Positions 15,091 to 21,770 of a stretch of DNA of 22,117 nucleotides are shown here, in pieces. How positions within the stretch are numbered: position 1 is the first letter of the stretch; each line of letters begins with the position of its first letter. The notes beneath the pieces were generated by a model that was given only the letters and a program-made list of their open reading frames with translations, was not told where the DNA came from and did no database searches. The DNA is taken from the NCBI GenBank assembly GCA_900766575.1, contig CAAFVW010000017.1, forward strand, positions 1 to 22,117, in the 5' to 3' direction. Source of the DNA: Lachnospiraceae bacterium (lineage in GTDB: Bacteria; Bacillota; Clostridia; Lachnospirales; Lachnospiraceae). Position numbers and translations under genes: made by a program.

Positions 15091-15409
15091 AATACTCCTC
15101 CTTTATCTTTAATGCCTTTTCTATTTCAGAAGGCGGTGTCTTCTGTGTCTTTTTCTGAAATCCGTTGAACAGGATTACGATGTTCCCGTCATCAAATATG
15201 AAGAATACCCGGAAGATATTGCCTCCATATTCAGCACGGATTTCATAGAGCTCTTCACGCAGATACTTCACGAACTTGCTGTTTACCCTTTCCTGTACTT
15301 TCAGCATATCAAGAATATAGTATATCTTGCGGGCTTCCTCTTTTCTGAGAGATGAGATAAAGTCCATAAAATAATTCTTGTATGCTGATATGGTACGTTC
15401 CTGTTTCAT
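15074..15409 (-). CDS. HigB-type toxin, RelE superfamily (phage Gp49-like)
   Basis: A 111-aa protein with the signature of the Gp49/HigB family: LREELYEIRAEYGGNIFRVFF, then DGNIVILFNGFQKKTQKTP and a final helix EIEKALKIKEEY. Members are ribosome-dependent mRNA endonucleases that stop growth when the labile antitoxin is lost. The Lys/Arg-rich KKTQKTP loop and the Arg residues of the central sheet are the expected active-site positions. On a conjugative element the pair would favour retention. A promoter-like box lies only four bases before the ATG, so the message may be leaderless. Confidence 0.9.
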   Translation of the reverse strand: MKQERTISAYKNYFMDFISSLRKEEARKIYYILDMLKVQERVNSKFVKYLREELYEIRAEYGGNIFRVFFIFDDGNIVILFNGFQKKTQKTPPSEIEKALKIKEEYYESKK

Positions 15410-15413
15410 GCAG

Positions 15414-15445
15414 CAAAGATATAAAAAGTTTACATATCAGGCAAC
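15414..15445 (-). promoter_or_regulatory. Promoter of the toxin-antitoxin operon
   Basis: On the minus strand TATCTTTG (plus 15421-15414) fits the Bacteroides -7 consensus TAnnTTTG exactly. A GTTG (plus 15445-15442) sits 20 bp upstream as a near -33 box. Only four bases separate the -7 box from the toxin ATG, so the predicted transcription start is at or just before the start codon. Confidence 0.6.
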
Positions 15446-15465
15446 CTTGAAAGATAAAAAAGATT

Positions 15466-16236
15466 TTATGTTTTATTTCCCAAGTCTGTGAAGTTGATGC
15501 AACCCGTTACTATGAAATCCTCTTTTCCGTAGTCAGCCAGTGATTTCAAATCAGAGAGGCTTTTACAGTAGAAAAATATCGTATTATCATATTCTTCAGG
15601 TATATCAGTAATTGCGATGTTTACGTATTCAGTATTAAGACTGTCTTTCCATATAATCTCGCACTCTGCAAGTTCAGGTTTTCTCCCGTATGTTTCGACA
15701 AATTTCTTGAAACCGTTTTCAATATCATTTTTTACGGCTTCTATGTCGCAGAGAATGGTATAATTGTCACACTTCTCACACCATCCATATAGGAATGACT
15801 CATCATCATAATTATAGAACTGTTTTGTATTCGGATTGATGAAGGCATTGCAGATTACATGATTTGCTCCACATTTGCAACATATAACATTTTCTTCCAG
15901 TCCTGTATTTTTTATCTGAAAGATGTTAGTCATGGCTTCCAGTATCTCGTTAAGCCACACCGGATTGGCCAAAGCCGCCTCATGGCGGCTTGTGACCTTG
16001 TAATTTTCTCCGGTTATCTTATCATGGACTTCAAGTGTGATTCCTTCTCCGACGGCAGTTACCTTGTGTACGGAGCATTCGCACGGATCACCGGTCTTGT
16101 CAAACCAGATTACGTAAACCGGATTGTCATTGTCTGTCAATACGACTTCGGAAACCGAGTTTGCCTGCATCAGTGCAAGTATCCTGCCGATGATTTCATC
16201 GCACAGGTTTTCAATTCTTTTTTGGAGAATATTCAT
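15466..16236 (-). CDS. Hypothetical zinc-ribbon protein
   Basis: A 256-aa soluble protein not assigned to a known system. The N-terminal ~100 residues look alpha/beta (EIIGRILALM, then VLTDNDNPVYVIWFDKTGD). A central zinc-ribbon-like pair of knuckles is formed by C119/C120-C122 and C153-C156, separated by about 30 residues (CCKCGANH and WCEKCDNYT). C163 is a possible extra ligand. A C-terminal alpha/beta segment follows. The gene starts 2 bp after the stop of the 644-aa gene, so the two form a translationally linked pair. The zinc ribbon suggests binding of nucleic acid or a protein partner; that is inference. Accessory cargo of the element. Confidence 0.78.
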   Translation of the reverse strand: MNILQKRIENLCDEIIGRILALMQANSVSEVVLTDNDNPVYVIWFDKTGDPCECSVHKVTAVGEGITLEVHDKITGENYKVTSRHEAALANPVWLNEILEAMTNIFQIKNTGLEENVICCKCGANHVICNAFINPNTKQFYNYDDESFLYGWCEKCDNYTILCDIEAVKNDIENGFKKFVETYGRKPELAECEIIWKDSLNTEYVNIAITDIPEEYDNTIFFYCKSLSDLKSLADYGKEDFIVTGCINFTDLGNKT

Positions 16237-16238
16237 AT

Positions 16239-18173
16239 TCAGATAAGATTTAGATGTTGGACTTCTTTTTTGTATTTCTCCAGTGAAGGCTTGTATCCCT
16301 GTTCATGGATAACGTCCTTCAGCTCTTTCAGGGTATAGGTCCGGGCTATGTCCAGTCCGTAGTCTTCCGCAAAGGCTTCTATTCCAATCAGACAATACCC
16401 CATATTGCGGTGTACCGTTTCTGCATTGATTTCCATAGAGTCATCTGTTCCTTTGGGGAGTACAGCCTGCTCCTTCAATTGACAGATCTTGTATTGCAGG
16501 CCGGAGGCGAGCCTTTCCATGTTCCTGTCATGGTAGGTCAGTCCGTCCTTGCGGATACAGTATTCCACTGTCTGTCCCATGAAAGAGTTGCGGAATATTT
16601 CGCATCCGAGGATGGTACGGATATGTTCCACCTCATAATACCGCATGGCTTGTACATCTTTCAAATCCTTTTGAATCTTCGGAATCCGGAATTGCGGGTC
16701 GTTGTCACATATTGTCTTTTCCAGCCATGTCCGGTGGAATGTGGTAATCTGTTTTCTGAACACTGTCTTGGCAGGCATATATCGGTTGGGATGGCGTGTC
16801 ATGATAAGATAATATTCACTTTCATGCCATCCGCGTTTACATTTTTGTAAGGCGATGTAAGCGAGTCCTATACGGCAGTATCGGCGGCTGTCATCACGGT
16901 CTCTGATATGCTCGAAATCCGTTTCACATCCATAGAATTCGGCTGGAAGCCCTGTATATTTTTGGAATTCCATGACCCGTTCCTTGAAATACCGGATATT
17001 ATCCTGGTCTTTTTGACATAACAACCTGGACATTTCAGGTGTGATGAATTCCATCCGCAGATAATGGAAGTATTGAGGCTTCTCCTTCAGAACCTTCTCG
17101 GCAAGTTTTCTGGTCTGTAGTTTCTTCGGCAGTTGAGGGAGCCAGCGCAGACTATGGCCGTATTCGGTGAAATATTCCACAAGTTCCCTGTTCCAGCGTT
17201 CCGATGGAATATCAGGGTAGAACGAATCCCTTCTGGCCAGTGCCATACAGACCTCTTTCGTCATCAGGTTCGGTTCAAGAATGAAGTTGTAACTGTTGAT
17301 TTCTCTTTTTACTTCAAGTGTATGAATAAGTCTTTCCGGTGTCCGGAACCGTCCGGGAAGTTTGTTAAACAGGTTAGGTTCCAGCTCCATTGCTTTGTCA
17401 GCCATGGCATCATCCGCATGTTTGGAGAACCACTCGTAATGTCCGTATGAATCGAAAATGCCATGCAGGTTGCCTGTCTTGTGACAGATGGCCTTCCATA
17501 CGGTGTCATAGTCAAGCCAGCGTGTATCCACTTCCTTGATACAGCGTATGGCCCATTCCTTGTAGTATGCTGCCTGTTTGAAACATTTAGGCATCATTTT
17601 GTCGATAGTCATGGTTGCGATACGTCCGTCATGGATCAGTTCTTTCCAAAGTCTGAAATCCTTGGCTTGTCGCGGAACGAAAGAAAGCATGACGCTTGTT
17701 TCATATAAGAACTGCTGTTCATACCTCTCTGAACAGTACCGGTAACCTCCGTTTTGCTGTACGTCACGGTAAAGGGAGTATATTGCATCACGGACTGTTC
17801 CGTTGTTCCATGAGGATGAAGGTATCAGATGCAGGTAGTGCATGAAATTCCTGTGTGCGAACAGCGATTCAAGTATGTCACTGTTCCTGTATTTTTCCGG
17901 TATGTCAGGAAAATTACTCTTTTCGGCCTTTATTGCCCTTAGACAAATCTGGCGGTTACGTTTTTCTTCAGGTATCTTCGAAAGCTGCCAGGAACGCCAT
18001 CCGTAATCATCTGTTTTGAATATACTGTCAAGTATTTCAGAAGTAATATATTTCTCCGGCAGATAGTTGACCAGTTCCGGACGGTGTTCGGTCGCGGCCA
18101 GTTCAACCATTTCCATTGTGATGAATTTGTCCGGCATACATGATATAGCCTTTGTCATATTGATTTCTTTCAT
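16239..18173 (-). CDS. Large helical-repeat (solenoid-like) protein of unknown function
   Basis: A 644-aa soluble protein with no signal peptide. The N-terminal ~380 residues consist of degenerate units of about 24-29 residues marked by a Pro-x-Lys/Arg-aromatic-x-Thr/Asn-x-Glu pattern. Examples are PDKFIT (14), PEKYIT (39), PEEKRN (68), PEKYRN (92), PSSSWN (118), LPGRFRT (272), PNLMT (301), IPSERWN (322), LPKKLQT (348) and MEFIT (374). This resembles alpha-solenoid repeats such as the DUF4116 type. The C-terminal third has no visible repeats. It is paired with the zinc-ribbon gene. The start could also be Met6. The IS66 end begins only 24 bp upstream, so its native promoter is probably displaced. 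Confidence 0.8.
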   Translation of the reverse strand: MKEINMTKAISCMPDKFITMEMVELAATEHRPELVNYLPEKYITSEILDSIFKTDDYGWRSWQLSKIPEEKRNRQICLRAIKAEKSNFPDIPEKYRNSDILESLFAHRNFMHYLHLIPSSSWNNGTVRDAIYSLYRDVQQNGGYRYCSERYEQQFLYETSVMLSFVPRQAKDFRLWKELIHDGRIATMTIDKMMPKCFKQAAYYKEWAIRCIKEVDTRWLDYDTVWKAICHKTGNLHGIFDSYGHYEWFSKHADDAMADKAMELEPNLFNKLPGRFRTPERLIHTLEVKREINSYNFILEPNLMTKEVCMALARRDSFYPDIPSERWNRELVEYFTEYGHSLRWLPQLPKKLQTRKLAEKVLKEKPQYFHYLRMEFITPEMSRLLCQKDQDNIRYFKERVMEFQKYTGLPAEFYGCETDFEHIRDRDDSRRYCRIGLAYIALQKCKRGWHESEYYLIMTRHPNRYMPAKTVFRKQITTFHRTWLEKTICDNDPQFRIPKIQKDLKDVQAMRYYEVEHIRTILGCEIFRNSFMGQTVEYCIRKDGLTYHDRNMERLASGLQYKICQLKEQAVLPKGTDDSMEINAETVHRNMGYCLIGIEAFAEDYGLDIARTYTLKELKDVIHEQGYKPSLEKYKKEVQHLNLI

Positions 18174-18197
18174 GATTCCAGTTTTTTAGGTTTGATG

Positions 18198-18220
18198 GTA
18201 AGCATTCGATAAACTCCCCC
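18198..18220. repeat. IS66 left terminal inverted repeat
   Basis: Begins GTAAGCATTCGATAAACTCC and matches the reverse complement of 21114-21136 at 21 of 23 positions (differences at the 6th and 22nd). It lies 24 bp from the start codon of the minus-strand 644-aa gene. Confidence 0.92.
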
Positions 18221-18259
18221 TTTCATTCTAAAAATGTGATATTACTTTTGTAATCAAAG
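18221..18259 (+). promoter_or_regulatory. IS66 tnpA promoter with overlapping palindrome
   Basis: TACTTTTG at 18243-18250 fits the TAnnTTTG -7 consensus. TTTC at 18221-18224 is a near -33 box, 18 bp upstream and directly abutting the terminal repeat. A palindrome, ATTACTTTTGTAAT (18241-18254), covers the -7 box and could be an autoregulatory site. Confidence 0.55.
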
Positions 18260-18277
18260 TAAAAAAGCTCAATTGTT

Positions 18278-18634
18278 ATGTCACATCAATGGACCATGGA
18301 AGATTTTGAATCTATTTATTCCCGTTTCAAGTCGAGCGGACTGTCAGTTATGGATTTTTGTTCGAATGAATGTATTCGTCCCAAACGTTTCTACGAGTGG
18401 CGTTCCAAGCTGTTGCGCAAAGGCGGCTTTATCCCGGTAAAGGTAAACAGTAAGGGCCAGGTCAGTCTTCCCCATAAGGAGAAATCCCTGCTGTCTGCCC
18501 CTCCGGTCAGCCCGTCGCCAATTCCCCAGCCGCTATGTGAGATCTCCTATCCCAATGGCGTCACAGTCCGCTTGAACAGCCCTTTGTCACCGGAGGTATT
18601 GCAAACCCTGATATTTTTGAATTCAAACCGTTAG
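18278..18634 (+). CDS. tnpA: IS66 TnpA accessory protein (helix-turn-helix)
   Basis: A 118-aa protein of the IS66 OrfA/TnpA type. The N-terminal half holds a helix-turn-helix resembling orphan transposase-like domains: FKSSGLSVMDFCSNECIRPKRFYEWRSK. A Pro/Ser linker follows, then a short conserved segment with ISYPNGVTVRLNSPLSPEVLQTLI. IS66 elements need TnpA and TnpB together with the TnpC transposase for efficient transposition. It starts 28 bp after the -7 box. tnpB follows after 3 bp. Confidence 0.9.
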   Translation: MSHQWTMEDFESIYSRFKSSGLSVMDFCSNECIRPKRFYEWRSKLLRKGGFIPVKVNSKGQVSLPHKEKSLLSAPPVSPSPIPQPLCEISYPNGVTVRLNSPLSPEVLQTLIFLNSNR

Positions 18635-18637
18635 CCT

Positions 18638-19003
18638 ATGTTTTCTTTGAATGAATCCAACAGATATTATCTTTACCCGTATCCGACAGACATGCGTAAG
18701 AGTTTTTATACGCTTAGCGGCATCGTGACCAACCAGATGGGAAAGAATGTACGGGACGGTGACGCTTTCATTTTTATCAATGCGAATTGTACCTGTATGA
18801 AAATCCTCCATATGGAATATGGTGGTCTGGTGATATACCATATGAGGCTGGAACATGGGCACTTCCATCTGCCGGTCATAAATACGGAGGAAGGTCGGAT
18901 TAAAGCGATTGAAACCTTCTGGAATGACCTTGTGATGATGGTTCAAGGAATGGACGGCAGCAAGGTCAGGCGTTATAAAAGGAGTGGTTTCCATGGGTTG
19001 TAG
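18638..19003 (+). CDS. tnpB: IS66 TnpB accessory protein (Orf2 family)
   Basis: A 121-aa protein with the hallmarks of IS66 Orf2/TnpB: YPTDMRKSFYTLSGIV near the N-terminus, and the conserved core DGDAFIFINANCTCMKIL followed by YGGLVIYHMRLEHGHFHLP. Its biochemical role is unknown but it is required for transposition in studied IS66 elements. It is complete and of usual length. The gap to tnpC is 75 bp and contains a short GC hairpin followed by a T-run (19030-19050). Confidence 0.93.
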   Translation: MFSLNESNRYYLYPYPTDMRKSFYTLSGIVTNQMGKNVRDGDAFIFINANCTCMKILHMEYGGLVIYHMRLEHGHFHLPVINTEEGRIKAIETFWNDLVMMVQGMDGSKVRRYKRSGFHGL

Positions 19004-19029
19004 TTGTAACAAATTATAACATATACAAT

Positions 19030-19050
19030 GCCGTATTCCGGCTGTTTTTT
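19030..19050 (+). terminator. Weak attenuator-like hairpin between tnpB and tnpC
   Basis: GCCG at 19030-19033 pairs with CGGC at 19039-19042 over a 5-base loop, followed by tgtttttt. The stem is only 4 bp, so termination would be partial. It may lower tnpC expression relative to tnpA and tnpB. Confidence 0.35.
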
Positions 19051-19078
19051 AGTATCTTAGCATCATATTTAAACGATT

Positions 19079-20752
19079 ATGCCAACCGATAAGGAATTAC
19101 TGATAAAGGATCTCATGCACAAATGCGACTGTCTGTATAGAGAAAACAGCCGGTTGAAGGAGATGGTGTCCACGCAGCCCCTTAAAGCTGCGGACAAAGA
19201 GGTGTATGAGGCTTTATTGTCTGACAAGGATGCCATAATCGCCCAAAAGGAAGCAAAAATCAACAGTCTGGAGCAACGTGTATCCTATCTTGAACGGCAG
19301 TTGTACGGTAAGAAGGCGGAAAAGTTCATAAAGCCTGACGCCCAGGACCGCTGGCTGGATTTTGAAGGCTTTGACATGCTTCCCCAGGAGGCTGAAGCCG
19401 CAGAAGAAGCAGAAAAGGAGTTGAAGGCTACCAGAGAAGCGATCATCGCCCGTAAAAAAGCGGGGAAGCAGCATCCTGCGAGAAAATCCCTTCCGGAGAA
19501 TCTTGAGCGTGAGGTGGTCCATATATATCCCGAAGGGTATAATCCGGAAGAGTGGACGCTCCTTCCCGGAGAGGAAGTGACCGAGATCCTTATGCACGAG
19601 CCCGAGAAGTTCTATATCCGCAGGATAGTGCGCCATACAGCCAAACGGAAGGGTACAAACGAGTTCAAGACCGGCCCGCTTCCCGTCATGCCAATAGCAA
19701 AGAGCTATGCCTCTGCCTCATTGCTGGCAGACATGATGATAGGGAAATATGTGGATCACATACCGTTCCACAGGCAACTGGAACAGTTCAAACGTGTGGG
19801 GGTACATCTCCCCGCGTCAACGGTCAACGACTGGTTCAAGGATGTGGCGGATTTGCTAAGGCCCCTTTACTTCCGATTATGGGAGCTGGTGATGCAGACT
19901 GACTACATACAGTCGGATGAAACGACAATCCCCGTGATGAATGACGAGAGACACAAGACGGTCAAAGGTTATATCTGGCTTGTGCGCAGTGTCATGACCG
20001 GACGTCAGTTCTTTTACTATGACAAGGGTTCCCGAAGTGGAAAGGTGGTGCTGAAACTCTTCGGCAAGTTCCGGGGAGCCATACAGACGGACGGATACGA
20101 AAGGTACGAGATGCTGGACGCCAAGAAAGGTATTATCCTTCTTGGCTGTTGGGCCCATGCACGCAGACATTTTTGGGAGGCAAGAAAGAATGACATGCAG
20201 CGTGCCGACTATGCGCTCGCACAGATACAGTTGCTTTATGACGTGGAGCGTAAGGCTGACGATGAACGCCTGACTTACGAACAGAGGGCTGAACTTAGGG
20301 CACGTCTTGCATATCCCATACTTGTGCGCTTCGAGAAATGGCTGGTCAATGAATATCCCAAAGTAATGAAAGACAGTCCGATCGGAAAAGCCATAAAATA
20401 TACATACGGAAGGTTCGACAAACTCTCCAGGTACCATCTGGACGGTCGTTACAGACCGGATAATAACGAGATAGAAAATAAAGTGCGGCCTGTCGCGTGC
20501 GGCAGACGTAATTACCTGTTCTGTGGCAATAATGATGCCGCTGAAGATGCGGCGGTGCTCTACTCGTTCTTCGGCTGCTGCAAGGCTGCCGGGGCTGACT
20601 TCCGCACGTGGCTGATCTACTTCCTTGAACATATACATGATTATGACGATGACTACTCGATGGATCTGGCCGAATTGTTACCTGACAATCTGTTATCCAA
20701 GGGCAAGATATTATCCGTTACGTCACCGGAATCTCCCAAGAAAGACTCCTGA
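19079..20752 (+). CDS. tnpC: IS66 TnpC, DDE transposase
   Basis: A 557-aa transposase. It has an N-terminal coiled coil (about 45-78) with the LERQLYGKKAEKF motif typical of IS66. A linker occupies the zinc-finger position but lacks the cysteine pairs. The catalytic DDE domain has D280 (IQSDETTIPV), D338 (IQTDGYERY) and E466, in the conserved DNNEIENKVRP segment just before GRRNYLFCGN. The C-terminal IS66 segment AAVLYSFFGCCKAAG is present. All key residues are intact, so the element may still be active. The loss of zinc-binding cysteines is common in Bacteroidetes IS66 relatives as far as I know. Confidence 0.95.
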   Translation: MPTDKELLIKDLMHKCDCLYRENSRLKEMVSTQPLKAADKEVYEALLSDKDAIIAQKEAKINSLEQRVSYLERQLYGKKAEKFIKPDAQDRWLDFEGFDMLPQEAEAAEEAEKELKATREAIIARKKAGKQHPARKSLPENLEREVVHIYPEGYNPEEWTLLPGEEVTEILMHEPEKFYIRRIVRHTAKRKGTNEFKTGPLPVMPIAKSYASASLLADMMIGKYVDHIPFHRQLEQFKRVGVHLPASTVNDWFKDVADLLRPLYFRLWELVMQTDYIQSDETTIPVMNDERHKTVKGYIWLVRSVMTGRQFFYYDKGSRSGKVVLKLFGKFRGAIQTDGYERYEMLDAKKGIILLGCWAHARRHFWEARKNDMQRADYALAQIQLLYDVERKADDERLTYEQRAELRARLAYPILVRFEKWLVNEYPKVMKDSPIGKAIKYTYGRFDKLSRYHLDGRYRPDNNEIENKVRPVACGRRNYLFCGNNDAAEDAAVLYSFFGCCKAAGADFRTWLIYFLEHIHDYDDDYSMDLAELLPDNLLSKGKILSVTSPESPKKDS

Positions 20753-20775
20753 TACCTTCGTAAATCTCGCCTAAA

Positions 20776-21002
20776 CACGGGAAAACTACCGTTTTATGCC
20801 AATCAAGACGGGAAAATAGGGAATAAAGTGCCGTTTTTATCTTCATTATCCCCGATAAATAGGGAAAATAAGGGAAAGAATACCCTTTTATACCAATTAT
20901 GGCGGGAAAGTAGGGATAAAAATATCGCTTTATCACATTTGTCACAGGAAAATAAGGGGCAAAGGGGAAAAACTTCCTTTTATCCGCTCCATTAGTAGGG
21001 AT
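20776..21002. repeat. Imperfect repeats in the IS66 tail
   Basis: About five to six degenerate units of roughly 31-50 bp start near 20778, 20809, 20853, 20903, 20945 and 20992. Each combines a purine-rich part (cgggaaaatagggaa-like) with a pyrimidine-rich part (ccgttttatcc-like), so each can fold back on itself; for example AAAAC pairs with GTTTT around tacc at 20782-20795. The units lie between tnpC and the right terminal repeat and do not code for protein. They are not CRISPR repeats. Confidence 0.65.
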
Positions 21003-21005
21003 AAT

Positions 21006-21047
21006 ATCAATTACTATAGAACCCGCACATCTTTGGGTTGAATTGAT
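21006..21047. other. Nested inverted repeat in the IS66 tail
   Basis: ATCAATT at 21006-21012 pairs with AATTGAT at 21041-21047. Inside it AACCC (21020-21024) pairs with GGGTT (21035-21039), giving an imperfect two-part stem. No T-run follows. It might be a structured RNA or a protein site near the transposon end. Confidence 0.4.
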
Positions 21048-21113
21048 GTAACAATAAATCATAGAACGATAAAATGAATAAACGACATTATGAACATACG
21101 TTACCCAATATAC

Positions 21114-21136
21114 GAGGGAGTTTATCGAATACTTAC
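21114..21136. repeat. IS66 right terminal inverted repeat
   Basis: The sequence ending in atcgaatacttac is the imperfect inverse of 18198-18220 (21 of 23 positions). It defines the right end of the element. Confidence 0.92.
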
Positions 21137-21302
21137 TATGAAAACGATATATAAAATTTTCACCTTTACACTCTTTATGAGGGAACGGTCAAGCTTTTAC
21201 TAATGATCTGCCCTTATTATTTCACTCAGACTCTCATGAATTTTTGTGTTAAAAAATCCTTTTTCCAAGAGCCTGTATAAGACAGATTTCAATTTTGTAA
21301 AA

Positions 21303-21321
21303 TATGTGACATGTCTACATA
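21303..21321. promoter_or_regulatory. Palindromic operator candidate upstream of the HTH gene
   Basis: A near-perfect 19-bp palindrome with core GACATGTC and arms TATGT/ACATA (one extra T on the right). It lies 43 bp before the start of the helix-turn-helix gene. The rest of 21137-21364 is AT-rich and shows only a weak -7-like CAATTTTG at 21290-21297. It could be the site through which the HTH protein or another element regulator acts. Confidence 0.45.
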
Positions 21322-21364
21322 TTTAATGAAAACAAGCCTCTAAAAAACGTTTGATTCTATTCAT

Positions 21365-21676
21365 ATGATTATGAACGAAGACAACAATGTTATCACGATG
21401 GATTGTGAATCAGTAGCCGTATTGCTGCAAAAGATACAGAAGGAATCCAGATGGCTCTCCGGTTTTTTGGAAAGTTACCGTCCCCCGTTGGATGGGGAGC
21501 GGTATCTGACGGACAAGGAAGTGGCGGAACTGTTGCGCGTCAGCCGCCGGACCTTGCAGGAATACCGCAACAACAGGATATTACCTTTTATCCTGTTGGC
21601 AGGAAAGGTGCTTTATCCGGAATCGGGACTGCGCGAAGTATTGGAAGCAAATTATAGAAAGCCACTGAAAGGATGA
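21365..21676 (+). CDS. Helix-turn-helix protein, excisionase/MerR-like
   Basis: A 103-aa small DNA-binding protein. The N-terminal 45 residues are helical and acidic. The HTH_17-type winged helix-turn-helix is at about 47-95 (YLTDKEVAELLRVSRRTLQEYRNN, then ILPFILLAGKVLYPES). Proteins of this type are common in Bacteroides conjugative transposons as excision factors (Xis2-like) or regulators of excision and transfer. The first codons are ATG ATT ATG, so it may start two codons later. A strong hairpin terminator follows the stop. Confidence 0.88.
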   Translation: MIMNEDNNVITMDCESVAVLLQKIQKESRWLSGFLESYRPPLDGERYLTDKEVAELLRVSRRTLQEYRNNRILPFILLAGKVLYPESGLREVLEANYRKPLKG

Positions 21677-21695
21677 GATAAGGCGACTGTATGTA

Positions 21696-21745
21696 CAAAG
21701 AGGATACGGACAACTCCGGTTGTGGAGCTGTCCGTTTCCTCTTTG
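21696..21745. terminator. Long bidirectional hairpin terminator
   Basis: A 22-bp stem pairs 21696-21717 with 21724-21745, with two mismatches and a 6-base loop. The outer arms carry caaagagg/cctctttg, so a short T-rich arm lies on each strand. It separates the convergent HTH gene and the RhuM-like gene. Confidence 0.88.
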
Positions 21746-21770
21746 TGTTGCCGGCATCGTCAATGTATCT

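Larger units (their letters stand above)
18198..21136 (+). mobile_element. IS66-family insertion sequence, 2939 bp, complete
   Basis: The ends are inverted repeats of 23 bp at 18198-18220 and 21114-21136, identical at 21 positions. Both begin GTAAG, in keeping with IS66-type termini. They enclose tnpA, tnpB and tnpC in the standard order and a 384-bp non-coding tail with imperfect repeats. The expected 8-bp target duplication is absent: gtttgatg lies on the left and tatgaaaa on the right. The flanks may therefore have been rearranged after insertion, for example by recombination between IS copies. Confidence 0.93.

Noticed and set aside
19877..20638. 253-codon minus-strand open frame inside tnpC
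   Set aside because: Antisense shadow of the transposase catalytic domain.
20776..21002. G-quadruplex or CRISPR-like array in the IS tail
   Set aside because: G-runs come in pairs too widely and irregularly spaced for a standard four-run motif, and the units are degenerate without spacers.
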